Shown here one piece after another: positions 7,797-18,648 of a DNA stretch of 64,000 bases. The DNA is from Chitinophaga filiformis. GTDB taxonomy: Bacteria > Bacteroidota > Bacteroidia > Chitinophagales > Chitinophagaceae. Within the stretch, counting starts at the first letter, position 1. Every line of letters starts with the position of its first letter. The notes under the pieces are model-generated. The model was not told the origin of the DNA, did not search any database, and saw only the letters and a program-made list of their open reading frames with translations. Where the stretch lies: the NCBI RefSeq assembly GCF_023100805.1, contig NZ_CP095855.1, positions 6,923,001-6,987,000 of the forward strand. Reading direction: 5' to 3'. The position numbers and the translations under genes are program-made.

Positions 7797-8552
7797 CTAT
7801 TCCAGATCTTCGAGCATCTTTTTACAAGCTGATTTAATATTGAGATCGTCCTGGTAGATAGGGCGTAATGTGACCGCTTTACGCAGCACTTCAATACACT
7901 TTTCCAGTTCGTCGTTCTCCTTATAGGCTTTGGCCAGTTCGGGATAGTCAGGCAGGAACGAAGGATCCATCTTACGGCATTTCTCGAAATTGACGATGGC
8001 CTCCTGTAGTGTTGCTTCGGGCATACCGCCGAACAGCATTTTGGCAGCGGCTTTCTCCAGGGTGTTCATATTGGCCACATCATAATTCCACTTGCCCAGT
8101 ACATAATAAGCCTTTGCATATTTGGGGTTGAACTTGATAGCCAGTTCCGCATATCTTTTCACTTCCTTTGAAGCGGCCACTTTTTCTTTTGCTCCTGCGC
8201 TCAGGGCGATGCGGCTGATAGCTACGGCCATAACATAGTTGGCATCTGCATTTTCCGGCGCCACTTTCAGCGCCTGTTCCGCATAACTTTTCGCCTCGGC
8301 AAAGATCCGGCTCTTTTCTTCCTTGTCGCCTGCCCGCGCCCCTTCACGGGATGACACCTCGCTGGCGCCTGTCAGGGCGGCAACATTATCTGGCTGCACT
8401 TTCAGTGCGTCTTTATATAAAGAAAGAGCGGCAGCGTCTTTCATCTGTTTTTCCAGCTGCCTGGCCTGCTCTGCCATTTCATCGGCAGTCTGGGCGAAAG
8501 ATGCAGCAGATACAAGGAATAAAGCGGCAGATGCAAATACCTTAATAAACAT
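7797..8552 (-). CDS. Exported TPR-repeat protein
   Basis: A 251-residue protein with a signal peptide (hydrophobic residues 5-20, SFAQ cleavage region). It is almost wholly alpha-helical with TPR-like units: ALSLYKDALKVQPDNVAALTG, AKSYAEQALKVAPENADANY, and YAELAIKFNPKYAKAYYVLGK, each with the small-Tyr-Ala-Pro spacing, written here in part. The end, EKCIEVLRKAVTLRP, is a further repeat. The arrangement recalls the RMDN-type TPR proteins of Bacteroidota. A periplasmic scaffold or protein-binding role is inferred. No partner is indicated by the neighbours. Confidence 0.72.
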   Translation of the reverse strand: MFIKVFASAALFLVSAASFAQTADEMAEQARQLEKQMKDAAALSLYKDALKVQPDNVAALTGASEVSSREGARAGDKEEKSRIFAEAKSYAEQALKVAPENADANYVMAVAISRIALSAGAKEKVAASKEVKRYAELAIKFNPKYAKAYYVLGKWNYDVANMNTLEKAAAKMLFGGMPEATLQEAIVNFEKCRKMDPSFLPDYPELAKAYKENDELEKCIEVLRKAVTLRPIYQDDLNIKSACKKMLEDLE

Positions 8553-8656
8553 AGGGCGGAAATTTACACATATTAAAATAACTAAATTTAAAGCTTTACT
8601 GACAGATAATTTATAGCGGAAATCCGTTAATCTGCAAAAAGCGTGCGGGCGTCATT

Positions 8657-9007
8657 TTAGTACTTCTTTTCCAGCGTCACCACCGAATTGCGGATGGAAG
8701 CGCCCATGGGTGGGTTCATTTTACGCAGGGTGACAACAGATTGCTGGATTTCGGGATATTTGTTCTTAATGGCGTCGCTCATATCATACACCACCTGTTC
8801 AAGCAATGGCTGCGGAATGGCCATGATCTTCTTCACGATATTATAAAGTCCCTGATAGTTAACCGTTTCTGAAATACTGTCAATATGGTGGGTACCGGGT
8901 ATTGTCACATACAGATCTACAATAAAATCATTGCCAAGAATACGTTCTTCCGGGTATAAACCGTGGAAGGCATGAAAATGAGCTTGTTCTACGCCAATGG
9001 TGAGCAT
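8657..9007 (-). CDS. folB: Dihydroneopterin aldolase
   Basis: It cleaves 7,8-dihydroneopterin to 6-hydroxymethyl-dihydropterin and glycolaldehyde in folate synthesis. The 116-residue length fits the family. Key residues are visible: Glu20/Glu21 in HGLYPEERILG, Tyr51 in ETVNYQGLY, Glu70 in PLLEQV, and the catalytic Lys96 in LRKMNPPMGA. The other folate genes are not in the window. It follows trxB on the same strand, but a terminator separates the two. Confidence 0.9.
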   Translation of the reverse strand: MLTIGVEQAHFHAFHGLYPEERILGNDFIVDLYVTIPGTHHIDSISETVNYQGLYNIVKKIMAIPQPLLEQVVYDMSDAIKNKYPEIQQSVVTLRKMNPPMGASIRNSVVTLEKKY

Positions 9008-9011
9008 ACAG

Positions 9012-9066
9012 GTTAAAATTAAAATCAGGAATGAATGCCGGGAAGATACGGCCTTTCATTCCTGAT
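9012..9066 (-). terminator. Rho-independent terminator of trxB
   Basis: The arms at 9024-9035 and 9055-9066 form a perfect 12-bp stem (ATCAGGAATGAA). On the reverse strand it is followed by TTTTAATTTTAA. It separates trxB from folB. Confidence 0.75.
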
Positions 9067-9085
9067 CCTTTATTAATTATTTGAA

Positions 9086-10033
9086 TTACTGGTGTTCCAA
9101 TGCAGATAAATATCTTTCCGCGTCCAGCGCAGCCATACATCCGCTGCCCGCAGCGGTTACTGCCTGGCGGTAGATCTTATCCTGTACGTCGCCGCAGGCA
9201 AATACGCCTTCCAGGTTCGTACGGGAAGTACCGGGTACGGTTTTGATATATCCCTGCTCGTCCAGATCGATGTAGTCTTTGAAGATACCAGAATTGGGCT
9301 GGTGACCGATAGCTACGAAGAACGCGCTGACAGGCACGGTTGTTTCCTCCTGTTTGGCAGTGTTCAGCAGTCTTACGCCTTCTACTTTATTTTCTCCCAG
9401 TACCTCCTGTGTTTCTGTATTCCAGTACACGATGATATTGGAAGTCTTCAGTACGCGGTCCTGCATTACTTTGGAAGCGCGCATTTCGTGGCGACGTACG
9501 ATCATATGTACATTGCTGCACATTTTGGACAGGTAGAGCGCCTCTTCAGCGGCAGTATCGCCCGCCCCCACGATGGCTACTTCCTTACCACGGAAGAAGA
9601 ATCCGTCGCAAACGGCGCAGGCAGAAACGCCGCTCCCGTTCAGACGTTGTTCGGAAGGCATTCCCAGCCATTTGGCGGAAGCGCCTGTGGCAATGATCAC
9701 AGCATCTGCGGTCATTACTTTCGATTCGTCGATCGTTACTTTATATGGTTTGCTGCTGAAATCCACGGAAGTTGCCAGGCCGAAACGGATGTCCGCTCCC
9801 ATGCGTGTTGCCTGTTTTTCGAAATCCACCATCATTTCCGGTCCCTGGATCCCTTCGGGATAGCCCGGATAGTTTTCTACTTCTGTTGTGATGGTTAGCT
9901 GCCCTCCCGGCTGAATACCCTGGTACAGAACAGGCTTAAGATTCGCCCTGGCGGCATATATAGCGGCAGTATAACCTGCCGGTCCGGAACCTATAATCAA
10001 TAAATGTACATGTTCCTGTTGGTTAGTTTCCAT
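9086..10033 (-). CDS. trxB: Thioredoxin-disulfide reductase
   Basis: An FAD-dependent enzyme that reduces thioredoxin with NADPH. The 315-residue protein has the FAD motif GSGPAG at 15-20, the redox pair Cys139 and Cys142 in CAVCDG, the NADPH site GAGDTA at 157-162, and the second FAD motif GVFACGDVQD near the C-terminus. These are all hallmarks of the low-molecular-weight TrxB family. It has its own promoter at 10126-10133 and a terminator at 9012-9066, so it is monocistronic. Confidence 0.96.
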   Translation of the reverse strand: METNQQEHVHLLIIGSGPAGYTAAIYAARANLKPVLYQGIQPGGQLTITTEVENYPGYPEGIQGPEMMVDFEKQATRMGADIRFGLATSVDFSSKPYKVTIDESKVMTADAVIIATGASAKWLGMPSEQRLNGSGVSACAVCDGFFFRGKEVAIVGAGDTAAEEALYLSKMCSNVHMIVRRHEMRASKVMQDRVLKTSNIIVYWNTETQEVLGENKVEGVRLLNTAKQEETTVPVSAFFVAIGHQPNSGIFKDYIDLDEQGYIKTVPGTSRTNLEGVFACGDVQDKIYRQAVTAAGSGCMAALDAERYLSALEHQ

Positions 10034-10125
10034 GCTTACTATGTAATGTTATAATGATCGTTTATGAATTCCCGTATCTCCAAATGCACACATGACGAAA
10101 GAAATATGCGGGGTCATGCGGCATG

Positions 10126-10133
10126 CAAAAATA
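10126..10133 (-). promoter_or_regulatory. -7 promoter box for trxB
   Basis: The reverse strand reads TATTTTTG. The leader to the trxB ATG would be about 85 nt. Confidence 0.5.
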
Positions 10134-10149
10134 CATTTCCCCATAAAAT

Positions 10150-10182
10150 AAAAAACACCGGCTATAAAATATACAGCCGGTG
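10150..10182 (-). terminator. Rho-independent terminator of the sigma factor gene
   Basis: The arms CACCGGCT (10156-10163) and AGCCGGTG (10175-10182) are perfect. On the reverse strand they are followed by TTTTTTATTTTA. Confidence 0.85.
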
Positions 10183-10263
10183 CGTCTATAAGAATAGTAT
10201 AGATCTATGATTTGAATGGCAACTGTTATTGCCTATCTCTTCGTTTGAAGCCATCCCTGCGAA

Positions 10264-11121
10264 TTAACCCAGGTAAGATTTCAATGCTCCGCTGTAGCGG
10301 GCTTTTTGCAGCCTTTTGATGGCGCGTTCCTTGATTTGACGAATTCTCTCTTTTGTAAGATCGTACTTCTGACCAATCTGTTCGATCGTAGCTCCGTTCT
10401 CACCATCCAGACCAAAGTATGCGTTTACGATTTCCGCTTCACGTGGGCTGAGCGATTTCAGTACACGACGGATCTCTTCACGCAGTGAATCGCGCATTAC
10501 GTCATCGTCAGTGATATCTCCACCTTCCAGCAGGTCTCCCATAGCCACATCTTCTGCTTCGTGTACCGGAGCATCCAGTGACATGTGACGGGTATTGCTT
10601 TGGAAAATGTTGTTGATCTCTGATTCAGACATTTCCAGGATCTCTGCTAACTCCTCAGTTGATGGCTCTCTTTCATTCTCCTGTTCAAACGCCATGTAGG
10701 CTTTATTAGCTTTATTGTAAGTGCCGATTTTATTCTGCGGCAGACGAACCAGACGGCCCTGTTCTGCTAAAGCCTGCAGTATGGATTGACGAATCCACCA
10801 AACAGCATAAGAAATGAATTTGAACCCTTTCGTTTCATCGAATCTTTGCGCAGCCTTGATCAAGCCGAGATTGCCCTCGTTAATGAGGTCGCTGAGGCTA
10901 AGCCCCTGGTGCTGATATTGCTTTGCAACTGATACTACGAAACGAAGGTTTCCTGTAGTTAAACGTTCAAGAGCCTTCTGGTCACCCATCTTAATGCGCT
11001 GCGCCAAAACGGTCTCTTCCTCAGGTGTTAACAAAGGGATCTTTGAAATCTCCTGCAGGTATTTTTCTACCGCCTGCGAATCACGGTTTGTGATCTGGGT
11101 GGCAATTTTAAGTTGCCTCAT
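10264..11121 (-). CDS. rpoD: Primary RNA polymerase sigma factor (RpoD/SigA type)
   Basis: A 285-residue sigma-70 family protein, short because it lacks region 1.1, as is usual for the Bacteroidota primary sigma. Region 1.2 is DSQAVEKYLQEISKIPLL, region 2 includes GNLRFVVSVAKQYQ and FKFISYAVWWIRQSI, and region 4 ends with TIEQIGQKYDLTKERIRQIK. This sigma recognises TTTG / TAnnTTTG rather than TTGACA / TATAAT, which fits the boxes found in this window. It has a terminator at 10150-10182. I could not find a clear TAnnTTTG box in its own upstream region. Confidence 0.95.
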   Translation of the reverse strand: MRQLKIATQITNRDSQAVEKYLQEISKIPLLTPEEETVLAQRIKMGDQKALERLTTGNLRFVVSVAKQYQHQGLSLSDLINEGNLGLIKAAQRFDETKGFKFISYAVWWIRQSILQALAEQGRLVRLPQNKIGTYNKANKAYMAFEQENEREPSTEELAEILEMSESEINNIFQSNTRHMSLDAPVHEAEDVAMGDLLEGGDITDDDVMRDSLREEIRRVLKSLSPREAEIVNAYFGLDGENGATIEQIGQKYDLTKERIRQIKERAIKRLQKARYSGALKSYLG

Positions 11122-11447
11122 ATTGAAAGTTTATTAGTTTATAAATTGAATAACATCAAAAGATTTATTTTGTTGAGATATTTTAAATAATTATCTTACA
11201 ACCTATTCCACTCTTCCAATATTATCGTTTTAACAAATTAGCCTGCAAAGATCGTGCTAATACCCCATACTGCCAAATCGTTTTCAAGCGTCGTAATTAG
11301 TATAACAAAGTACTCCATATAAACGATATTTAATAGCCCTTTATTAGGTATTTTTGACGCTTTAATTAAATTTTAACAATTGATAAGTAATCAACTTCAG
11401 ATTATTAACTTCACTAATTTATTGTTCAATACATTGCAAATTCTTCA
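11122..11447. other. AT-rich divergent intergenic region, sigma factor / threonine aldolase
   Basis: A spacer of 326 bases, strongly AT-rich. It contains a TATTTTTG box at 11349-11356 pointing towards the aldolase gene. I could not identify a matching box for the sigma factor gene, and see no RNA gene. Confidence 0.5.
11349..11356 (+). promoter_or_regulatory. -7 promoter box for threonine aldolase
   Basis: TATTTTTG, exact TAnnTTTG, about 92 bases before the ATG at 11448. Confidence 0.45.
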
Positions 11448-12470
11448 ATGATGATTATTGATTTCAGGAGTGATACTTTCACCCGGCCCACCCCCGGTAT
11501 GCTCCGGGCTATGTCTGCTGCTTCCACCGGTGATGATGTGTACGGGGAAGATCCGAGTGTAAACCAACTGGAAAGTATAATGGCAGCCTATTTCGGTAAA
11601 GAAGCCGCCATGTACTGTCCCTCCGGCACCATGAGCAACCAGATAGCCATTAAAGTACATACACAGCCGGGCGATGAGGTGATCTGCTCCGACCTGGCCC
11701 ATGTCTATATATATGAAGGCGGTGGTATTGCCTTCAATGCAGGCGCACAGGTAAGAGCCCTCGAAGGCGACCGCGGCATGATCACCGCTGCACAGGTGGC
11801 CGCTGCCATCAATCCTGATGATGTACACAAAGCCACTACCAGCCTGGTTTGCCTTGAAAACACCTCTAACCGCGGGGGTGGCTGCTGCTATGATCCCGAA
11901 GAAATGAACAGGATCAAAAACGTTTGCCGCGACCATGACCTCAAACTCCACCTCGACGGCGCCAGGTTGTTCAATGCCCTAGTCGCAACTGGCGAGAACC
12001 CAAAGACTTATGGTGAACTGTTCGATAGTATTTCCGTGTGCCTGAACAAAGGAATGGGCTGTCCCATGGGCTCAGTGCTATTGGGAAGCGCTGCCTTCAT
12101 CAGGTCTGCCAGGAGAATAAGGAAAAAACTAGGCGGTGGCTTACGGCAGGCTGGCTATATGGCAGCTACCGGACTTTATGCCATGGAACATCATATTGCC
12201 AGATTGGCAGAGGATCATCACAACGCTAAACAGCTCGCCAAATATCTCCTGCAAAAGACCTTCGTTGGTCATATGCTGCCGGTGGAAACCAATATCCTCA
12301 TCTTCGATGTACAGGACGCCTGGACACCCAGGCTCTTTGCGGATTACCTGAAAAAAGAAGGGATCCTCGTTACGCCGATCTCGGAAACACAGGTAAGAAT
12401 GGTAACCCACCTGGATATTACCCCTGAGATGGTGGAAAAGACCTGCGCTGTCATTTCACAGATGGAATAA
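11448..12470 (+). CDS. ltaE: Low-specificity L-threonine aldolase
   Basis: A PLP enzyme that splits L-threonine or L-allo-threonine to glycine and acetaldehyde. The 340-residue protein begins IDFRSDTFTRPTPGML, the family signature. His85 would stack on PLP, Asp170 and Arg173 lie in LHLDGARLFNA, and the Schiff-base lysine is Lys201 in VCLNKGMGCPMGS. It has no signal peptide. The start is the first of two adjacent ATG codons. The gene is followed by valS with its own promoter. Confidence 0.93.
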   Translation: MMIIDFRSDTFTRPTPGMLRAMSAASTGDDVYGEDPSVNQLESIMAAYFGKEAAMYCPSGTMSNQIAIKVHTQPGDEVICSDLAHVYIYEGGGIAFNAGAQVRALEGDRGMITAAQVAAAINPDDVHKATTSLVCLENTSNRGGGCCYDPEEMNRIKNVCRDHDLKLHLDGARLFNALVATGENPKTYGELFDSISVCLNKGMGCPMGSVLLGSAAFIRSARRIRKKLGGGLRQAGYMAATGLYAMEHHIARLAEDHHNAKQLAKYLLQKTFVGHMLPVETNILIFDVQDAWTPRLFADYLKKEGILVTPISETQVRMVTHLDITPEMVEKTCAVISQME

Positions 12471-12504
12471 CCATAAGCGACATCGTTCTATTCGGTTATT
12501 CTCT

Positions 12505-12512
12505 TATTTTTG
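12505..12512 (+). promoter_or_regulatory. -7 promoter box for valS
   Basis: TATTTTTG ends 29 bases before the valS ATG, giving a leader of roughly 20-25 nt. Confidence 0.6.
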
Positions 12513-12541
12513 CACACTTATATAAATGACATATCGCAAGC

Positions 12542-15187
<2,646 letters not shown>

Positions 15188-15195
15188 TTTTCAGG

Positions 15196-15231
15196 ATCGC
15201 CCGGACGTTAACTATTCCGGGCGATTTTTTT
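15196..15231 (+). terminator. Rho-independent terminator of valS
   Basis: The perfect 10-bp arms ATCGCCCGGA and TCCGGGCGAT with a 10-base loop are followed by seven T. Confidence 0.88.
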
Positions 15232-15248
15232 ATATCCCTTATTCTACT

Positions 15249-15746
15249 ATGCGTAAATGTTATTTAATATCAGGTATCTTCCTACTGTTTACCAGCCTGC
15301 CGGCACTGGCCCAGACTGGCAAATCCAAACCGAAAACACCTGCTGCTAAAAAACCAGCTGCCACTGCTACCAAAACCACTACTCTCCGGTTCAGAAGCAC
15401 CTGGGGCATTTTCCTGAGTGATTCTCTTCCCCGTCCCGAGATCTCAAAACTCCTGGATTCCCCGCTGGTGGTAAGGGATGAAAAGAATAATAAATATCCT
15501 GTGGTATCATTTGACTTCACCTATGAAAGAAAGGAACCTTACCTGAATGATACTACCGGCAAGCCCGGCTTCTACACCGAATTTGTAGGCGACTCCTTCA
15601 AAGGCGACAGGCTCCCTTCCCTCTGGGTAGAGCGTATCAGGGAAATGCTGGAAAGAAATGAGGTATTTTACTTCGATAATATCATCATCAACTATACAGG
15701 AGATAAGCTGTACAGAGCGCCTAAACTAAAATTCAACGTTCGTTAA
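15249..15746 (+). CDS. Hypothetical exported protein
   Basis: I do not recognise the family. The 165-residue product has a clear signal peptide (MRKCYLISGIFLLFTSLPALAQ is the region; cleavage is expected after LAQ), followed by a Lys/Ala/Pro/Thr-rich linker to about residue 45. The remaining 120 residues form a compact mixed domain with SFDFTYERKEPYL and a C-terminal FYFDNIIINYTGDKLY. A periplasmic or surface role is inferred. It lies between valS (terminator between them) and a large convergent outer-membrane protein gene; the two stop codons overlap by three bases. Confidence 0.6.
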   Translation: MRKCYLISGIFLLFTSLPALAQTGKSKPKTPAAKKPAATATKTTTLRFRSTWGIFLSDSLPRPEISKLLDSPLVVRDEKNNKYPVVSFDFTYERKEPYLNDTTGKPGFYTEFVGDSFKGDRLPSLWVERIREMLERNEVFYFDNIIINYTGDKLYRAPKLKFNVR

Positions 15747-18556
15747 TAGTTAAAAAGCTGCTGCAATGGCAGTATGAATGCGAACCTTTGAGATGCATTA
15801 TCCAGCGGATCTTTGTCGAAGAGATGGCTGTAACGCAGACCGAAGGTGAAAGGGAGCTCATTGCCTATTTTGGTATCAAAGAACAGCTCCCCACCAGCAG
15901 AGGTATATTGTGTATTTTTCCCGGAGACGAAATTATATGCCCTGCTGTAATCGTAGAACACGTTACCACGGATCCGCATGAAATACAGTAACTGCGCAAA
16001 ACCCCAGTCCGGGTACGCTATCGGGAAATGATAATTCACGCCCAGTTTATAGATATGTTCATAGAAGGGTTCATGATACCCCCTGGCATAAGCGAAATTA
16101 TCTGTAAAGGAATAATTCCTGGATGTATCCCGCTGCTGCCAGGCGCCCTGAAATACCAGGTTGTGATTGGGTAACAGACCAGGCAGATACAGGTCAAGCC
16201 TGGCAAACAATTGCTCCGCAAATACTTTCGATACAGAACGGTTATACTGCAAAGCCACATATTGTCCAAAATGGGAATAGATATTTTGTCTTGCCCTGAT
16301 ACGCTGGTTATTAAATACCAATGTGTTACCTATATATTGTATGGCCGGATTACGGAAGCGGAAATTACCCTGCGGGTATCTTTCCAGGTAATGATACATG
16401 GAAGACAGGGACAGGCTGCGGCTGTACAGACCGGACGAGAGGTTCAACGGTACGGTGAATCCTCCGTGCAGGTCCATCTCCTTCCAGTACAAACGGCCTT
16501 TATTGGAAAAAATATCTGAACGGTTGAAGGTATATTTTGCCCCTGCCTGCAGGTAGGGGAACCAGGCTCCATAGATGAAATCGCCTGTAAATCCAGAGCT
16601 TCCTTCATTACGGTTATACGTATACCCTATAGCGGTAGACGCCGTATTCAGGATATTGTCTCCATACAGGGTGAGACTGTAATCGGGGTCATCGAAAGTG
16701 GGCAGCCAGCTGTGAAAATTGAACAGGCGGGTTCCTTTTGGATATTTCAGGATATCATGCTGCTCATGTGGCACCTTGTCCAGGATGTTGCCTCCTTCCT
16801 GAAAATCAGGCTTCAGCCAGCTGCTGTGGTAATTCCTGCTGGTATCTATCTGCTGCCAGCCAGCCGGCGTCAGCGGTGTAGTATACAAGGCATATCCCTG
16901 CGTACCAAAAGCGCTGTACACCACCTGCTGTGAAGTATTGTCAATGGTAGCATGTACAACACTGTTAGGATGCGCTGTCACCTGGTAGATCTTTTTGTCA
17001 GACAGGGTAACGGCATACACATTATCGGCATCCTTATACGCAGCTGTGTAGTATACGGTATCCTGCCTGATGATTGGAATGCCCAGCACGATATAGCTGA
17101 AGGGTGTGAGCTCTTCTGTTTCACCGCTGGCCAGCGATTGGCGGATCATGGCCATTTGTCCGCGGTCGTTGCGGACATTGCTGATCACCCATTGCTCATC
17201 GGCAGAGAATTTAGGATAGGTATAATACCAGTTATGCGGATTGGGCAGTGTTGATATGACAGAGCCGGTCTGTCCGTCCAGCAGTTGCAGGCCGTACTGC
17301 TGTGAAGTCAACGTAAATGCTGCAATGATCCGTTTTCCGTCTGAACTGATATCGGGAGAGAAATAACGTGTCATATGTGTCAGTGTACTGGTACGACTGG
17401 TGGCCATATCAAAGGTCTTTACGATCGAATAATCTTTCCAGGACCAGCGTGGATGGAAGCGGGCTTCCGTCCATACCAGTTTACCGTTACGGTAGCTGAA
17501 ATAGTCGTCGAAGTTCATGCCCGGGCGCGTTACCAGTTGCTGATGGCCGGAGCTGTCCAGCAGGTAAAAACCAGGTATTTTGTTGTAGGCATCTTTATAT
17601 ACGATCCATTCACCCGGCTTCACGGGATAAATGTATTTGTAGTTGGTAACAGTCTGCGGGGCCTCCAGCAATGCCTTACCGGGCTTGCTTTCCTGTGTCG
17701 CATAGTTATTCCAGAGCGGCTGGTACTCCTGCAACATGGCGCTGTAAAAACCGGTCACATTATGCCCCGTACGTCTTTTCAGGCTTTGAGACAAAGGATA
17801 AAACACCCCCCGGTAACGTACTGCATCCGTGGTTACATCTTTCCAGAAGGTGCGGCCATAATGTTCACGGCCGTATACCGACATAAGGTATCCCAGCGGA
17901 TAATGATTAGGCGTGAAGTCCACGTAAGAGCCGTTCCTGATCTTCATGTAGCTGTAGTCCTTATGTTCGAGCGACAAGGCCCTGAAACCGTCAAAGAAGG
18001 CAGGCAGCCTGCCCCTTCCCTGTGCGCTTAAAGCTGTTTCCATCGTCACGGCGTCTCCTTCCCAGAACCAGTTGGGCACTGCAATACTGGTAGCTGCCGC
18101 CAGCCCCATTTCCCCCAGCACAACGGATACCACTTTGGATACGCCCTGGTTGAAGTTGCGGTTCTGTAATACGTGACGGTATTCATGTATCGCCAGCTGG
18201 TCTTCCCATTTCAGCGATCCGAGATCTGAAGAGGAAGGTGGCGGAGTAAGATAAAATTCTGAACGGAAAGGCCCCAATTGTACATAGCCGTTGGATTCAA
18301 GGGTCTGGTTCTGCAATACGATGCTGACCTTTTTATTCCTGTCGCCGATAGAATACCGGGTATATCTGTCCAGGTAATGTACGAGATCTGCCACCCGCCG
18401 GCCTTGTTTTTCCAGTCCTTCCGGGAATATGATACGTGCAGTATCATTATTGATCTGGCGCCATTTCAGGGAAGGAGGATTGCCACCGAATGTTTGTGCC
18501 AGTGCGGTAAAGGGGAGTACTAAAAACAGTAGGCACGAAAAAGCTTTCATAATCAA
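15743..18556 (-). CDS. Large outer-membrane protein with HExxH protease-like, propeller and beta-barrel domains
   Basis: A 937-residue protein with a signal peptide (residues 1-20). Residues 25-280 look like a gluzincin-type zinc peptidase: HEYRH at 124-128 fits HExxH, and Glu166 in PNWFWEGDA is a plausible third zinc ligand. Residues about 290-600 have WD40/TolB-like propeller strands such as RYFSPDISSDGKRIIAAF. The last 300 residues alternate like an outer-membrane barrel (GFTGDFIYGAWFPYLQAG, SQRFAFILPLQQLFNY) and end in an aromatic residue (Tyr). I do not know a named family with this three-part layout. A surface-anchored peptidase or translocation-related role is inference. Its stop codon overlaps the convergent gene. 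Confidence 0.6.
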   Translation of the reverse strand: MIMKAFSCLLFLVLPFTALAQTFGGNPPSLKWRQINNDTARIIFPEGLEKQGRRVADLVHYLDRYTRYSIGDRNKKVSIVLQNQTLESNGYVQLGPFRSEFYLTPPPSSSDLGSLKWEDQLAIHEYRHVLQNRNFNQGVSKVVSVVLGEMGLAAATSIAVPNWFWEGDAVTMETALSAQGRGRLPAFFDGFRALSLEHKDYSYMKIRNGSYVDFTPNHYPLGYLMSVYGREHYGRTFWKDVTTDAVRYRGVFYPLSQSLKRRTGHNVTGFYSAMLQEYQPLWNNYATQESKPGKALLEAPQTVTNYKYIYPVKPGEWIVYKDAYNKIPGFYLLDSSGHQQLVTRPGMNFDDYFSYRNGKLVWTEARFHPRWSWKDYSIVKTFDMATSRTSTLTHMTRYFSPDISSDGKRIIAAFTLTSQQYGLQLLDGQTGSVISTLPNPHNWYYTYPKFSADEQWVISNVRNDRGQMAMIRQSLASGETEELTPFSYIVLGIPIIRQDTVYYTAAYKDADNVYAVTLSDKKIYQVTAHPNSVVHATIDNTSQQVVYSAFGTQGYALYTTPLTPAGWQQIDTSRNYHSSWLKPDFQEGGNILDKVPHEQHDILKYPKGTRLFNFHSWLPTFDDPDYSLTLYGDNILNTASTAIGYTYNRNEGSSGFTGDFIYGAWFPYLQAGAKYTFNRSDIFSNKGRLYWKEMDLHGGFTVPLNLSSGLYSRSLSLSSMYHYLERYPQGNFRFRNPAIQYIGNTLVFNNQRIRARQNIYSHFGQYVALQYNRSVSKVFAEQLFARLDLYLPGLLPNHNLVFQGAWQQRDTSRNYSFTDNFAYARGYHEPFYEHIYKLGVNYHFPIAYPDWGFAQLLYFMRIRGNVFYDYSRAYNFVSGKNTQYTSAGGELFFDTKIGNELPFTFGLRYSHLFDKDPLDNASQRFAFILPLQQLFNY

Positions 18557-18648
18557 TTGCAGGTATAATCAAACAATATACGGAAATAATGGAGAACGCT
18601 GCATGCAATAACAAAGGATCCTCCTTTTTGCATGCAGCGTAATTAAAA

